DNA of 64,000 bases from Erythrobacter sp. 3-20A1M (lineage in GTDB: Bacteria > Pseudomonadota > Alphaproteobacteria > Sphingomonadales > Sphingomonadaceae). The notes under the pieces are model-generated. The model ran no database searches. It worked only from the letters and a program-made list of their open reading frames with translations, and was not told where the DNA came from. The translations under genes were made by a program, and so were the position numbers. Numbering within the stretch: the first letter of the stretch is position 1; every line of letters starts with the position of its first letter. The DNA lies in the NCBI RefSeq assembly GCF_018636735.1, contig NZ_CP045200.1, forward strand, positions 2,572,001 through 2,636,000. Reading direction: 5' to 3'. This document shows, piece by piece, positions 8,790 to 18,148 of this stretch.

Positions 8790-9533
8790 TTAGAAGCCTT
8801 CGCTGAGGTCCTCAAGCGCAGGCAGGTTGGAGAGATGGACGACGCCAGCTTCGCGAAGCTCTATGAACCCGTCCTTTTTCAGTTGGGTGAAGGTACGGCT
8901 TACGGTTTCTACCGTGAGACCGAGATAGTCGGCGATATCGGTGCGGGTCATGGGCGGTATGACAGGATCAGCCGTTCCTCCGGACCGCGCGGCGCGGCGG
9001 GATAGCATGAGGAGGAATGTGGAGACCCGTTCGCGCGCGGTCTTGCGGCCGAGCAGCACCATATGGTCCTGTGCGGCCGCAAGTTCGTTGGATGCTATCC
9101 CGAGAAGCCGCCGCTCGATGCCCGGAAAGTCCGTCAGCATGGCAGCGAACTGCTTGCGGGGGAATCGGCAACATCGCACCCGCGTGACTGCCTCTGCACT
9201 GCAGCCGTATCTTTCCAGGAAAGAGAGCCCGAGGAAGTCACCGGCAAACAGAAAACCGGTAATCTGTTGCCGGCCATCGGGTAACAGCTTGTAGACTTTT
9301 ACCGTACCGTCGGTGACATTGAAAAGGTGGTCTGCCGGGTCGCCTTCGGTCACGAAAATCTGATGCCGAGCAATGTCCTGCACGCTGGTAATCGCGGCAA
9401 GTCGGTCAAGATCGCAATCGTCGATCGCATCGCATACACTGAGGACGCGCGCGGCACATGCAGCGCAGGGTTCCGGCAAGAGCTCCTTTCCGGACGAGAG
9501 TGACTGTACTTGCTGTGCGCATGCGCTCTTCAT
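8790..9533 (-). CDS. fnr: Crp/Fnr-family regulator, FNR/FnrN type with iron-sulfur cysteines
   Basis: 247 residues. An oxygen-labile [4Fe-4S] cluster is expected on C23-x2-C26-x7-C34 together with C111, the FnrN arrangement. The cAMP-fold has EGDPADHLFNVTDGTVKVYK. The helix-turn-helix TRTDIADYLGLTVETVSRTF carries E..SR, the recognition residues for TTGAT-N4-ATCAA. It should act as a cytoplasmic dimer that activates genes under low oxygen. A matching box (TTGAGACACATCAA at 9569) sits in the divergent promoter shared with the next gene. At 36 bases from this start it could mediate autoregulation. A second box precedes the ecf1 unit, making this protein a plausible master switch for the sigma cascade. 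Confidence 0.9.
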   Translation of the reverse strand: MKSACAQQVQSLSSGKELLPEPCAACAARVLSVCDAIDDCDLDRLAAITSVQDIARHQIFVTEGDPADHLFNVTDGTVKVYKLLPDGRQQITGFLFAGDFLGLSFLERYGCSAEAVTRVRCCRFPRKQFAAMLTDFPGIERRLLGIASNELAAAQDHMVLLGRKTARERVSTFLLMLSRRAARSGGTADPVIPPMTRTDIADYLGLTVETVSRTFTQLKKDGFIELREAGVVHLSNLPALEDLSEGF

Positions 9534-9568
9534 GGACTTCCTTCGTCCACCAATTTGTAGCTTAACAA

Positions 9569-9582
9569 TTGAGACACATCAA
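9569..9582 (+). promoter_or_regulatory. FNR-type box in divergent promoter
   Basis: TTGAG-ACAC-ATCAA, one base off the FNR consensus. Its centre is 41.5 bases upstream of a predicted start near 9617 for the rightward gene, with a TATCAA at 9604-9609 in the -10 place. For the leftward fnr gene it lies very close to the start codon, which fits repression. Confidence 0.65.
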
Positions 9583-9632
9583 GGAACTCCGCGATCCCCG
9601 CATTATCAACTGCTGCGGTGATGGAGTTGTGA

Positions 9633-10193
9633 ATGACGCACGAGATGAATTTCGGGAATCCGATCAGCGTCGCCCCGCTCCGGAGCACGCAAATCGGCCA
9701 GGCGTTTCCTCTTGTCCGAGAAGTCGCACCCATTTTGATGTTCGAGCAATGGATCCGGATTGCCAGTCCCCTGACATTGGAAGATAAATTCGACAGACGC
9801 GGAATTCTCGCAGCGACAGTCGCTTCTGGCCACCTTTATGGGCTGTGCCTGTACCGAGTCGAACCACTTAAGAGTCCCAAGCCCCTTGTAGCACATTATC
9901 TCGCCACGTTCGGCATCGGTCAGCAGGCGCCGGTCGCCCGGTCTCTGGTCGCTGCCATTGACAGCCTCGCGTTCCGACTTGGCTGCGAGATCATACAGAC
10001 CAGCGTTGCCTCATCACAGCGGAGCGTTCGCGCCTGTCTCGAGGCGGCCGGTCATCGTATCCGTCAGGTGGAATTTTCCAAGTATATTGGAGACGCGGAG
10101 GATAACCAAATGCCGGCACGATACACCGATCTATCATGGCTCGAACAGTGGCACCGGGGCGACGATATTTCCTCCGCGGCAAAGCGAGGATAA
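9633..10193 (+). CDS. GNAT-like acyltransferase domain protein
   Basis: 186 residues with the general shape of a GNAT N-acetyltransferase: mixed strands in the first half, LVAAIDSLAFRLGCEIIQTSV in the position of the acetyl-CoA helix, and a C-terminal RACLEAAGHRIRQVEFSKYI like the last helix and strand of the fold. I cannot name a substrate. The start ATG has GGAG about 8 bases upstream. It is divergent from fnr and placed for class II activation by the box at 9569-9582, so it is probably induced under low oxygen. The assignment to GNAT is by overall pattern only. Confidence 0.55.
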   Translation: MTHEMNFGNPISVAPLRSTQIGQAFPLVREVAPILMFEQWIRIASPLTLEDKFDRRGILAATVASGHLYGLCLYRVEPLKSPKPLVAHYLATFGIGQQAPVARSLVAAIDSLAFRLGCEIIQTSVASSQRSVRACLEAAGHRIRQVEFSKYIGDAEDNQMPARYTDLSWLEQWHRGDDISSAAKRG

Positions 10194-10238
10194 GCGCGGT
10201 CCTCACTCGCCGCTCCTGACCTTTCGCTAAGGCGCCTC

Positions 10239-10264
10239 TGTAACAATGCCGGTGCTCGCGCGTC
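10239..10264 (+). promoter_or_regulatory. ECF-type promoter upstream of the ubiB-like/gap operon
   Basis: TGTAAC, 16 bases, CGTC: a perfect match. It lies 70 bases before a small ORF at 10334 and 425 bases before the UbiB-like gene. A 15-mer shared with the ecf2 promoter region ends 4 bases upstream (10221-10235). Confidence 0.7.
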
Positions 10265-10333
10265 TCTCTCGAGGTCAGCCCGCCGGTTTTGATGGCGACC
10301 CGGCCAGGCGGTTTTTCCAGAGAGGAGGTTGGC

Positions 10334-10663
10334 ATGAGGATGGAATGGCTGCGGCGCGTTGCACGCATGCATGCGATAGCTCTCGGTGGACGCGCGCGGC
10401 AAGGGGACGCGCGGCGTTTCCCTGCCGTACGAGTTCTTACAGCCCGGAAAGCGCGACTCGGCAATTGCGACCAGAGGCAATCCATTCTTGGTCCGCGCTC
10501 ATCGCCCCGCGACTGCGACATCAGGCCTCGCATTGATCCTGTCGGAGGCACCGGATACCAGGGTCGACTCTACGAGACTGCCGCCGCCGGCAACCGTCCG
10601 TCCGCGCGATTTCCCAGGGGCCAGTGGCCGGCGCGCGGGCACTTCTCGAAAGCCGCGCTATGA
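10334..10663 (+). CDS. Hypothetical arginine-rich ORF
   Basis: 109 residues starting MRMEWLRRVARMHAIALGG, with an unusually strong AGGAGG ribosome site 5 bases upstream, in the leader of the ECF-type promoter at 10239. After the first 20 residues the composition becomes Arg/Pro-rich and unlike a folded protein, so this could be a short genuine peptide followed by a frameshifted or degraded tail. No family is recognised. It ends 25 bases before the UbiB-like gene. Confidence 0.3.
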   Translation: MRMEWLRRVARMHAIALGGRARQGDARRFPAVRVLTARKARLGNCDQRQSILGPRSSPRDCDIRPRIDPVGGTGYQGRLYETAAAGNRPSARFPRGQWPARGHFSKAAL

Positions 10664-10688
10664 GCGCGAGAGTCCGATTGCGGGCATC

Positions 10689-12284
10689 ATGATCGGTCGG
10701 CTTCTCCACATTGGCGCACGGGCTATAGGTCTGCTCGGCCTCGCTGCGTATGAGCGATTGCGCCGCACACCGCCCGATCGCTCTTGCTTACCACGCCGCG
10801 CCCGCATTTCGCTTGAACGGCTCGGTCCGACATTCGTCAAGCTCGGGCAGACATTGAGCTTGCGCCGGGATTTGTTGTCCGAGCGGTGGCTCGATGAACT
10901 TGGTCGGCTGCAGGATAATGTCGAGCCTTTTCCAGGTGCTGAGGCGCAACAGGCGGTCGAGGAAGCCTTTGGCCAGTCGACCGAACAACTCTTTGCGACT
11001 TTCGAGGCCAAACCTTTGGCGGCCGCATCCATTGCGCAGGTCCACCGCGCCCGTCTGCACAATGGGCGCGAGGTCATCGTCAAGATTCGCCGGCCCGCAA
11101 TCCGCACCCGCATCGACCGCGACATGCGTGCGCTGGTCGCTACCACGCGGTTGCTTTTGATCATTGCCCCCCGACTTGAGCGCCTTCAACCGCTCCGTCT
11201 CGTCGACGAAATATGGGCTAATCTGCGCAAGGAAACCGATTTTCGGCAAGAGGCGCGCAACATTCGCCGTTTCAACGAGGCTTTTCGCGACTGGCCATCG
11301 CTCTCTATTCCCAATGTCGTCGACGACCTTCAAACCGAGACCGTTCTGGTCCAGGAAATGAGCGGTGGGGCCGGGATTGCCGATCCTTCGGTCGATGGCC
11401 CTCGCCTGGCGGAAGTACTCGTCGATGCCTATCTGCACCAATTCTTCGTCATCGGGCTTTTCCACGGCGATCCTCACCCTGGCAATTTGTTCGTCATGCC
11501 TGATGGAAGACTGTGCTTCCACGACTTTGGCCTGACAGGATATCTCGATAACCGTACACGCCGCGCGCTCGCATTCTTCCTCCAGGCCTTCGTCAATGGC
11601 GACCCGCTGTGGCTGCTCGATTCAGCGATCGACCTGGGGCTGCTCCACGAGGTCGATGACCGACCCCCATTTATCAGCGGGATCGACGAAATATTCGCCG
11701 ACTATGCGTCACTGCCATTGAAAGACTGGTCGCTTGCCGAGGCGGTCCTGCGGGTTGCGCATCTGGGTCCTGACGACAAGGTTATGTTGCCGCAAAACCT
11801 CGTGGTTCTGATGCGGACCCTATTCCTCATCGAGAGCGCTCTGCGTACGCTCGATCCGGACCTCAAAATCCTCGATACGCTGCTGGCGCGCGGTCGCGAC
11901 GTGATGAAACGCCTCCTGAGTGATGAGACGGGCAATGGTGGCCGCGCTCGTTTGAAGGCAGAAGCCGCGCTGGCAGCCCATGACTTGCCCGGCGTGCTTG
12001 CGGCCTTTCTCCGGCGCCTGCAGAGCGATGGCTTCCACCCCGCCATAATTGTCCGGCACGAGGGACTGGAAACCATCGAAGCTCACCTCGACAGGACCGG
12101 CAACCGGCTCGCCTTGGCGCTCGTGACCCTGGGCCTCTACATCGCGGCGTCCCTTTTGATGCTGCACAGCGCCGGGCCACGGGTGCTGGGCAACGTCCCG
12201 CTGCTCGCGCTCCTCGGCTATTTATTGGCGTTGGGGTTATCATTCCGACTGGTCGGGGCGGTCGGGCGGTCAGGCCGGCTATAG
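10689..12284 (+). CDS. UbiB/ABC1-family atypical kinase
   Basis: 531 residues. UbiB-type proteins are membrane-associated atypical kinases/ATPases needed for ubiquinone biosynthesis or lipid and quinone handling. The KxGQ motif is present in GPTFVKLGQTLSLRRD, the alanine-rich nucleotide loop in KPLAAASIAQVHRA, and the catalytic part in GLFHGDPHPGNLFV and FHDFGLTGYLD. Two hydrophobic segments form the C-terminus (about residues 475-525), as in UbiB. The start at 10689 has only a weak ribosome site. It is followed after 53 bases by the type II GAPDH gene and then a CBS-BON gene, so all three probably share the ECF-type promoter at 10239. It is likely a second, condition-specific paralogue rather than the housekeeping ubiB. 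Confidence 0.85.
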   Translation: MIGRLLHIGARAIGLLGLAAYERLRRTPPDRSCLPRRARISLERLGPTFVKLGQTLSLRRDLLSERWLDELGRLQDNVEPFPGAEAQQAVEEAFGQSTEQLFATFEAKPLAAASIAQVHRARLHNGREVIVKIRRPAIRTRIDRDMRALVATTRLLLIIAPRLERLQPLRLVDEIWANLRKETDFRQEARNIRRFNEAFRDWPSLSIPNVVDDLQTETVLVQEMSGGAGIADPSVDGPRLAEVLVDAYLHQFFVIGLFHGDPHPGNLFVMPDGRLCFHDFGLTGYLDNRTRRALAFFLQAFVNGDPLWLLDSAIDLGLLHEVDDRPPFISGIDEIFADYASLPLKDWSLAEAVLRVAHLGPDDKVMLPQNLVVLMRTLFLIESALRTLDPDLKILDTLLARGRDVMKRLLSDETGNGGRARLKAEAALAAHDLPGVLAAFLRRLQSDGFHPAIIVRHEGLETIEAHLDRTGNRLALALVTLGLYIAASLLMLHSAGPRVLGNVPLLALLGYLLALGLSFRLVGAVGRSGRL

Positions 12285-12337
12285 AAGGATTGACCGATGG
12301 ACAGCCAGCGAGAATCAATCAACCTGAGGAGAATGAC

Positions 12338-13393
12338 GTGAATGGAAATCGAAAGATCCGCGTAGCCGTCAACGGTTATGGTGTCATCGGCAAACGGGTG
12401 GCCGACGCGGTTGCCCGGCAGGACGATATGGAACTCGCAGGGGTTTCCGACATCAACGCCGACTGGCGCTCACGCATGGTGACGCAAAAGGGCTATCGGC
12501 TATTTGGTGCGGCGAAAGAACAGGCCGACCTCATGCGTGAAGCCGGACTCGATGTGAGCGGAACGCTTGAGGATCTGCTCGCAGCAGCCGACCTGGTCGT
12601 CGATTGCACGCCGAAGCACGTAGCGGCCAAGAATGTCGAAATCTACCGGCAGGTGGGTATCAAATTCATCGTTCAGGGCGGCGAGAAGCATACGGTCACC
12701 GGGCATTCGTTCGTGGCCGAGTCGAGTTACGTGGGCGCGCTCGATCGGGAGAGCACCCGCGTTGTTTCCTGCAACACGACCTCGATTGTCCGGACGTTGA
12801 GCGCGCTGAAAAATGCCGGCCTGCTCCGCCGGGCCCGGGGTACGTTGCTGCGCCGCGCCACCGACCCGTGGGAGAGTCATCTCGGCGGAATCATGAATAC
12901 GTTGGTTCCCGAACCCGAAATTCCTAGCCATCAGGGGCCTGATGCAAAGAGTGTCGATTCCGAGCTCGATGTCGTCACTATGGCGGTAAAGGTACCCGAA
13001 ACCCTGGCGCACCTGCACTACTGGGCGGTGCAACTGACCCGCCCGGCGGAAAAGGAAGAGGTCCTCGAGGCCTTTCGTTCGTCAAGCCGCATCGCACTCA
13101 TCCGCATGGCAGATGGACTGACGGCCATCAACACCGTGAAGGAGTTGATGGCCGATCTCGGCCGGCCTCACGACAACCTCTACGAAGTAGCCCTGTGGTC
13201 GGACATGCTGAAGGTGGAAGGGGATGAACTCTTCTACGGTTACATGGTCGATAACCAGGCGATCGTCATTCCTGAAACGATCGACGCAATAAGGGCTCTG
13301 GTCGGGCAAATTCGTGATCCGAATGAATCCATTGCCAGGACCAATACCGCGCTCGGCATCGGTACCATCGCCAAAGCTCTGGGACATCAATGA
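12338..13393 (+). CDS. Type II (archaeal-type) glyceraldehyde-3-phosphate dehydrogenase
   Basis: 351 residues from GTG 12338, with GAGGAG 6 bases upstream. This is the archaeal class (NAD(P)-dependent, phosphorylating), not the ordinary bacterial GapA. The nucleotide site is VAVNGYGVIGKRVADAV, and the catalytic cysteine is in VSCNTTSIVRTL near residue 144, where archaeal enzymes have SCNTTGLCR. Further archaeal features are FIVQGGEKHTVTGHSFV and RRATDPWE. It oxidises glyceraldehyde 3-phosphate to 1,3-bisphosphoglycerate. It lies between the UbiB-like kinase and a CBS-BON protein, overlapping the latter by 4 bases. Such enzymes in bacteria point to horizontal acquisition; here it completes a parallel lower-glycolysis set with enolase and PEP synthase. 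Confidence 0.92.
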   Translation: MNGNRKIRVAVNGYGVIGKRVADAVARQDDMELAGVSDINADWRSRMVTQKGYRLFGAAKEQADLMREAGLDVSGTLEDLLAAADLVVDCTPKHVAAKNVEIYRQVGIKFIVQGGEKHTVTGHSFVAESSYVGALDRESTRVVSCNTTSIVRTLSALKNAGLLRRARGTLLRRATDPWESHLGGIMNTLVPEPEIPSHQGPDAKSVDSELDVVTMAVKVPETLAHLHYWAVQLTRPAEKEEVLEAFRSSSRIALIRMADGLTAINTVKELMADLGRPHDNLYEVALWSDMLKVEGDELFYGYMVDNQAIVIPETIDAIRALVGQIRDPNESIARTNTALGIGTIAKALGHQ

Positions 13394-14103
13394 TGAAGAT
13401 GAAACACATTATGACACCCTCGGTCGTTTCGGTTACGCCTGAGACACCGATCCCGGAGGTTGCCCGGCTCCTTCTTGAGCGGCATATCAGTGCCGTGCCG
13501 GTGATCGATGCCAGCGGCGAGCTCAGGGGTATTGTTAGCGAAGGGGACCTGCTGCGCAGGACCGAGGACGGTAGCCATCCGCACGGTTCCTGGTGGTTGA
13601 GACATTTCTCCAAAAAGGGGGCAAGCGCGGCGGATTATGTGAAGGCACGCGGGCGCTCCGCCGCAGACGTGATGACGCCCGAAGTAGTTACCGTCACGGA
13701 GGATTCCCTGAGCAGCGAAGTGGCACACCTGCTCGAAACCCAAAGGATCAAGCGTGTTCCGGTCATGCGCGAGGACAAAGTAGTCGGCATTGTCAGTCGC
13801 GCCGATCTTATACGCGGTCTGGCCGCGGGCAAAGACATGGCGTCTCCCCCCGTGTCAGTCGCAGACGAGACAATCCGCGAACAGCTTCTCAAGGAACTCG
13901 AGCAAGCGGATTGGGCCCCGTCCTACGGTATCAGCGTGATTGTCGCAGACGGGATCGTGCGTATCTGGGGCCTTGTGGATTCGCAGGATCAAGTGGACGC
14001 GCTCCGGGTCGCAGCCGAGAATGTCCCGGGCGTAAAGGGTCTGGAACTGAACGTCGAATCAATGCCTCCCTATGCCTGGGGGGCTTATGGCTGGGTCGCC
14101 TGA
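13390..14103 (+). CDS. CBS-pair protein with C-terminal BON domain
   Basis: 237 residues. Two CBS motifs (MTPSVVSVTPETPIPEVARLL near the start, and MTPEVVTVTEDSLSSEVAHLL near residue 95) form a Bateman module that usually binds adenine nucleotides. The last 70 residues (SYGISVIVADGIVRIWGLVD, then LRVAAENVPGVKGLELNV) match a BON domain, associated with membrane or phospholipid contact. It overlaps the GAPDH gene by ATGA, so it is translationally coupled. It probably senses energy charge or stress; a direct target is unknown. Confidence 0.88.
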   Translation: MMKMKHIMTPSVVSVTPETPIPEVARLLLERHISAVPVIDASGELRGIVSEGDLLRRTEDGSHPHGSWWLRHFSKKGASAADYVKARGRSAADVMTPEVVTVTEDSLSSEVAHLLETQRIKRVPVMREDKVVGIVSRADLIRGLAAGKDMASPPVSVADETIREQLLKELEQADWAPSYGISVIVADGIVRIWGLVDSQDQVDALRVAAENVPGVKGLELNVESMPPYAWGAYGWVA

Positions 14104-14410
14104 AGCCTCTGCCTGAACACTACGCGGGCAAGGGCAAAAATGGTGGATCGCTCCATTGGGGCAGCGGTTCATGCCGGATGCCCTTAACGCGCACCATCGC
14201 AGGGGGTTGATCAGGGATATCTGAGCCCGGTGCCGACACTAGCGTTATGCCGTGATGCTAGGTCCCGGAGCATGACCGAAGCGAGCAAAAGTTTGATGTT
14301 CCGACGGCGGTGTTCGCCGGCCCGAATCCATCCGGGCGCCGATCAGGGGCGCGGTAAGGGCCCGTAGCGGACTTGGCTGCTGGCTCTGTGCACTGGAGAA
14401 GGTCTGAACT
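14104..14410. other. Intergenic region between convergent genes
   Basis: About 300 bases between the CBS-BON gene and D-lactate dehydrogenase, which converge here. No gene, clear hairpin with T-run, or promoter motif was recognised. Confidence 0.5.
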
Positions 14411-15418
14411 TTACCGTTCCCCAACCAGATTACGCGGCTCGCCGCGCCCGAACGCCTCGATATTCTCCACGGTGGTTTCGATGATCCGCCGAACGGCGCT
14501 TTGCGTATTATAGGCATTATGGGGCGTCACAATCACGTTCGGGAACCGCAGCAAGACGTGATTGGCGACGAGCGCCTTGAGGTCGTAGCCATCGCTCGAC
14601 GCTCCCCGAAAAATCTGCGCCTCCTCGCGCACGAGAGGCTCCTGTGGCAATACGTCAAGTCCCGCCGCCCGAACCTTGCCGTCCGCCAGAGCTCGTACCA
14701 GCGCAGGCACATCGACAACGTTGCCCCGCGCAGTGTTGATCAGGAGTGCGCCGGACTTCATCAGGTCGAATTCACGGTCGGAAAGTAGACTCGCGGTTCC
14801 CGGCGTTGCCGGTACGTGGAGCGTGATTACATCCGCATCTGCGAGAACTTCATCTAAATCGGCATAGCGAAACCCGAATTGTGTTGCCGCGTCTTCATCC
14901 GGATAGAGATCGTAGGCCACAACATCCATGCCGAATCCGCCAGCGATCTCGATCGCGCGGCGGCCTATTCGTCCGGTTCCGATGACGCCGAGCGTCTTGC
15001 CGCGCAGTTCGAAACCGCGCAGCCCGGCTTGCGAGAAGTCACCGCGGCGTGTGCGCTCCACCGCCTCGACCAGATTGCGGGCGACGGCCAGGAGCAGGGC
15101 GAAGGCATGCTCCGCCACGGTCGAATCGCCATAATCGGGTACGTTCGCCACCGCGACGCCGTGCGCCTTGCACCAGTCCAAATCGACATGATCGTATCCG
15201 GTAGACCGGGTTGCGATCAGCTTTAGACGCGGGAACTGAACCAGCACGTCGGCACCGAGCTGCGAGTTCACGAAGGTGCTTACAATTTCTGCGGAAGCGT
15301 AGGGCGCGGCCGTTTGTGGGTCGAGGCGCTCGCGGGTGCATTCGACCTCATGCTCGGGTTCAAGCCTCAGACAGGCCTGGTGTTCCCACTCTTCCGTCTC
15401 GAACACGACGACCTTCAT
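14411..15418 (-). CDS. D-lactate dehydrogenase-like D-2-hydroxyacid dehydrogenase
   Basis: 335 residues, the usual size. It should reduce pyruvate to D-lactate with NADH. The Rossmann motif is GVIGTGRIGRRAIEIAGGFG, and the catalytic triad of the family is visible: Arg in NTARGNVVD, Glu in LPQEPL, and His in TPHNAYNT. The N-terminal VFETEEWE and the YDHVDLDWCKAHGVAV region resemble fermentative D-LDHs. Its start overlaps the end of ppsA by 4 bases (ATGA), so it is the second gene of a ppsA-ldh operon driven from the ECF-type promoter at 17980. With the lactate permease at 41 kb it suggests lactate as an end product or a substrate. Confidence 0.87.
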   Translation of the reverse strand: MKVVVFETEEWEHQACLRLEPEHEVECTRERLDPQTAAPYASAEIVSTFVNSQLGADVLVQFPRLKLIATRSTGYDHVDLDWCKAHGVAVANVPDYGDSTVAEHAFALLLAVARNLVEAVERTRRGDFSQAGLRGFELRGKTLGVIGTGRIGRRAIEIAGGFGMDVVAYDLYPDEDAATQFGFRYADLDEVLADADVITLHVPATPGTASLLSDREFDLMKSGALLINTARGNVVDVPALVRALADGKVRAAGLDVLPQEPLVREEAQIFRGASSDGYDLKALVANHVLLRFPNVIVTPHNAYNTQSAVRRIIETTVENIEAFGRGEPRNLVGER

Positions 15419-17840
15419 CGAGAAGTGTCCGGCTCGGAGGTTGTTCGCGCCGGCGCGGCCTTCAGACTCTGCTCGACTTGGGCAACGTTGCGAAGCGTAG
15501 AGACGAAGCTGTCCGGGTTGAGCGAGATCGAATTGATGCCTTCTTCAACCAGAAACGCGGCGTATTCGGGATAGTTGCTGGGGGCCTGGCCGCAGATCCC
15601 GATCTTGATGCCGGCGGCGTGCGCCTGGACGATCGCTGCGCGAATCGCACGCTTTACCGCTTCATTGCGCTCATCGAACAGGGGGGCGAGATCGCCCGAA
15701 TCCCGATCGACCCCGAGCACGAGCTGCGTGAGGTCGTTGGAACCAATCGAAAAGCCGTCGAAGCGCTGCGCGAACTCTTCGGCAAGGAAGACGTTGGCGG
15801 GAATCTCGCACATCATGTAGACCTCGAGGCCGTCCCGGCCGCGCTCGAGTCCGTTCTCTTTCATCACGGCAAGCACGCGATCAGCCTCCTCGAGCGTGCG
15901 GCAGAATGGCACCATGACGATCACGTTCTCCAGACCGATCCTTTCGCGCACCGTCTTCAGCCACGGCATTCCAGTGCAAAACCCTCGCGATAGCGCGCGT
16001 CGTAGTAGCGCGAAGCACCGCGCCATCCGAGCATCGGATTCTCCTCTTCCGGTTCGAAAACGCTGCCGCCGAGGAGGTGGGCATATTCATTGGATTTGAA
16101 GTCGCTCAAGCGAACGATCACGGGGTGCGGGTGGTAGGGCGCTGCGAGCTTGGCAATTCCCAGCGCGAGCGTCTCGACGAAGAAGTCCACTGGGTCATCG
16201 TAGCCGCGCGTGCGCTGGCGGATCTCTCGCCGCGCCGCTGGATCGGTCACGTGGTCGGGATGGATCAGCGCCATCGGATGGATCTTGATCAGATTGTTGA
16301 TGATGAACTCCATCCGCGCAAGGCCAACTCCGCGCGCAGGCAGGCGCCACCAGCGGAATGCTGCGGCAGGGCTGGCGATATTCACCATCATCGCGGTTCG
16401 GGTTTCGGGCAGGTCGGAAACATCCACCTGCGATGACTCGAATTCCAGGATGCCTTCGTAGACCACGCCCCGATCACCTTCCGCGCAGGAAAGCGTGATT
16501 TCCTGCCCGTCAAGCAGCAGTTCGGTGCCGCGGCCCGTGCCGACGATGGCGGGCACTCCCAGTTCGCGGCTGACGATGGCGGCGTGGCTGGTCGTGCCGC
16601 CATGATCGGTGATGATTCCGGCGGCCTTCTTCATGATCGGGACCCAGTCGGGGTCCGTCATGCCGGTCACGAGGATGGCTCCGTCGCGGAAGGTGTCGAT
16701 GTCGGCGGCGCTGCGAATGGCGCAGACTTGACCTGAGGCAATCGCTTCACCGATCGCCGAGCCGGTGATGATCGGCTTTCCCTTCGTCTTCAGGCGGTAG
16801 CTCTTGATTTGGCCGGTTTGCCGGGACGACTGCACCGTCTCGGGCCGCGCCTGAACCATGTAGAGTTCGCCGGTCTCTCCGTCCTTGGCCCATTCCATGT
16901 CCATCGGCCGGCCGTAGTGTTCCTCGATCGTCGCGGCCCATCGGCCGAGCTCCAGAATTTCCGCTTCGCTGAGAACGAAGGCCTGGCGCTCCTTCTGGGT
17001 GGTTGCAACTGTCGTGGTGCGCTCGCTCCCGCCGGTCGCGTAGATCATCTTGGTCTCTTTGGCGCCGAGCGTCTTCTCGATGATCGGGGTGTAGCGCCGG
17101 TCGTCGAGCAAGGGCTTGAAGACGAGATATTTGTCGGGATCGACCGCGCCCTGCACGACGGTTTCGCCAAGACCCCATGCGGCGCTGATCACGGCGACGC
17201 CGGGAAATCCGGTTTCCGTATCGATCGAAAACATGACTCCCGAGCCTGCCAGGTCGGAGCGTACCATCCGCTGGACGCCGATCGACAGCGCGACTTCCAG
17301 ATGATCGAACCCCTGGGTTTCACGGTAGCTGATCGCCCGGTCGGTAAACAGCGAGGCGTAGCACCGCCGGCAGGCGTCGAGCAGCGCGCGCTCACCGCGC
17401 ACATTGAGAAAGGTTTCCTGCTGACCGGCGAAGCTCGCCTGGGGCAAGTCTTCAGCAGTTGCGCTAGAGCGCACAGCAACACTGATCTCGTCCTGGCCGC
17501 TGCGGCGGGAAAGCTCGCGATATGCGTCCCGGATTTCTGTGGCGATCGCCTCCGGGAATTCTCCGTCGAGAAAATGCCGGCGGATTGTTTCACCCGTTTC
17601 ATGCAACGAGGCCTTTTCACTCTTCAATGCCGCAATGCTGGCGCGTAGCTCCGGCTCGATTTCGTTGGCAGCCACATATTCGCGAAAGGCCGCGGCGGTC
17701 GTCGCGAAGCCGCCCGGCACACGCACGCCCTTCTCCTTGAGTGTGCGTACCATCTCACCAAGCGAGGCGTTCTTGCCGCCGACGATGGGAACGTCGCCCA
17801 CGTTCAGGGACTCAAACCAGGCTATGCGTTTTTCCGTCAT
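15415..17840 (-). pseudogene. ppsA: Phosphoenolpyruvate synthase with a single-base frameshift
   Basis: The first part (start 17840, AAGGAG upstream) gives 627 residues containing the ATP-grasp end (VAVRSSATAEDLPQASFAGQ) and the phosphohistidine domain (GGTTSHAAIVSRELGVPAIV). It stops at 15957 just after REGFALECR. The next frame continues without loss at LKTVRERIGLENVIVMVPFC and carries the active-site Cys in GICGQAPSNYPEYA. Restoring one base near 15961 gives an 808-residue protein of normal PpsA length. As it stands the PEP/pyruvate-binding domain is separated, so the product would be inactive. The enzyme normally interconverts pyruvate + ATP and PEP + AMP + Pi. It is either a real mutation or a sequencing slip; the downstream ldh remains coupled. 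Confidence 0.88.
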
Positions 17841-17979
17841 CGCTGCGCTCCTTGTGCACTCACGGCTGATATAAATCCTATTGCCGACTACCTGCCGCGA
17901 AGCGATTTCCGACAGCGAACCAGGGACCGCTCTTGCTGCCGCGCCGGCCAAGGACAGACTATCAGTATGTCCCGGAAGG

Positions 17980-18005
17980 GACGCAGGGCAGCACCCGATC
18001 TTACA
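17980..18005 (-). promoter_or_regulatory. ECF-type promoter of ppsA-ldh
   Basis: On the minus strand it reads TGTAAG, 16 bases, CGTC: a perfect match to TGTAA-N17-CGTC, about 140 bases upstream of the ppsA start. Confidence 0.72.
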
Positions 18006-18122
18006 GTACCGCGTGGTGCGGGTCCCCCGGGAAACCGGCAAGCGGATTTCCATGTTGCTGCCAGACTCGTCATTTCAGACGCGGAGATCGGCGAGCTTGC
18101 ACGCGATTGGAGAGGGCGTTCT

Positions 18123-18148
18123 GGTAAGGATCGGCCCGCTGCGACGTC
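18123..18148 (+). promoter_or_regulatory. ECF-type promoter of enolase
   Basis: GGTAAG, 16 bases, CGTC. It differs from the consensus only in the first base, points rightwards and lies 221 bases upstream of the enolase start. It is divergent from the ppsA promoter in the same 528-base intergenic region, which otherwise shows no gene. Confidence 0.62.

Noticed and set aside
11176-11189. TTGA-N6-TCAA resembling an FNR box
   Set aside because: Lies inside the UbiB-like coding sequence and its half-sites are poor; probably chance.
16096-16109. TTGA-N6-TCAA resembling an FNR box
   Set aside because: Inside ppsA coding sequence; no gene start nearby.
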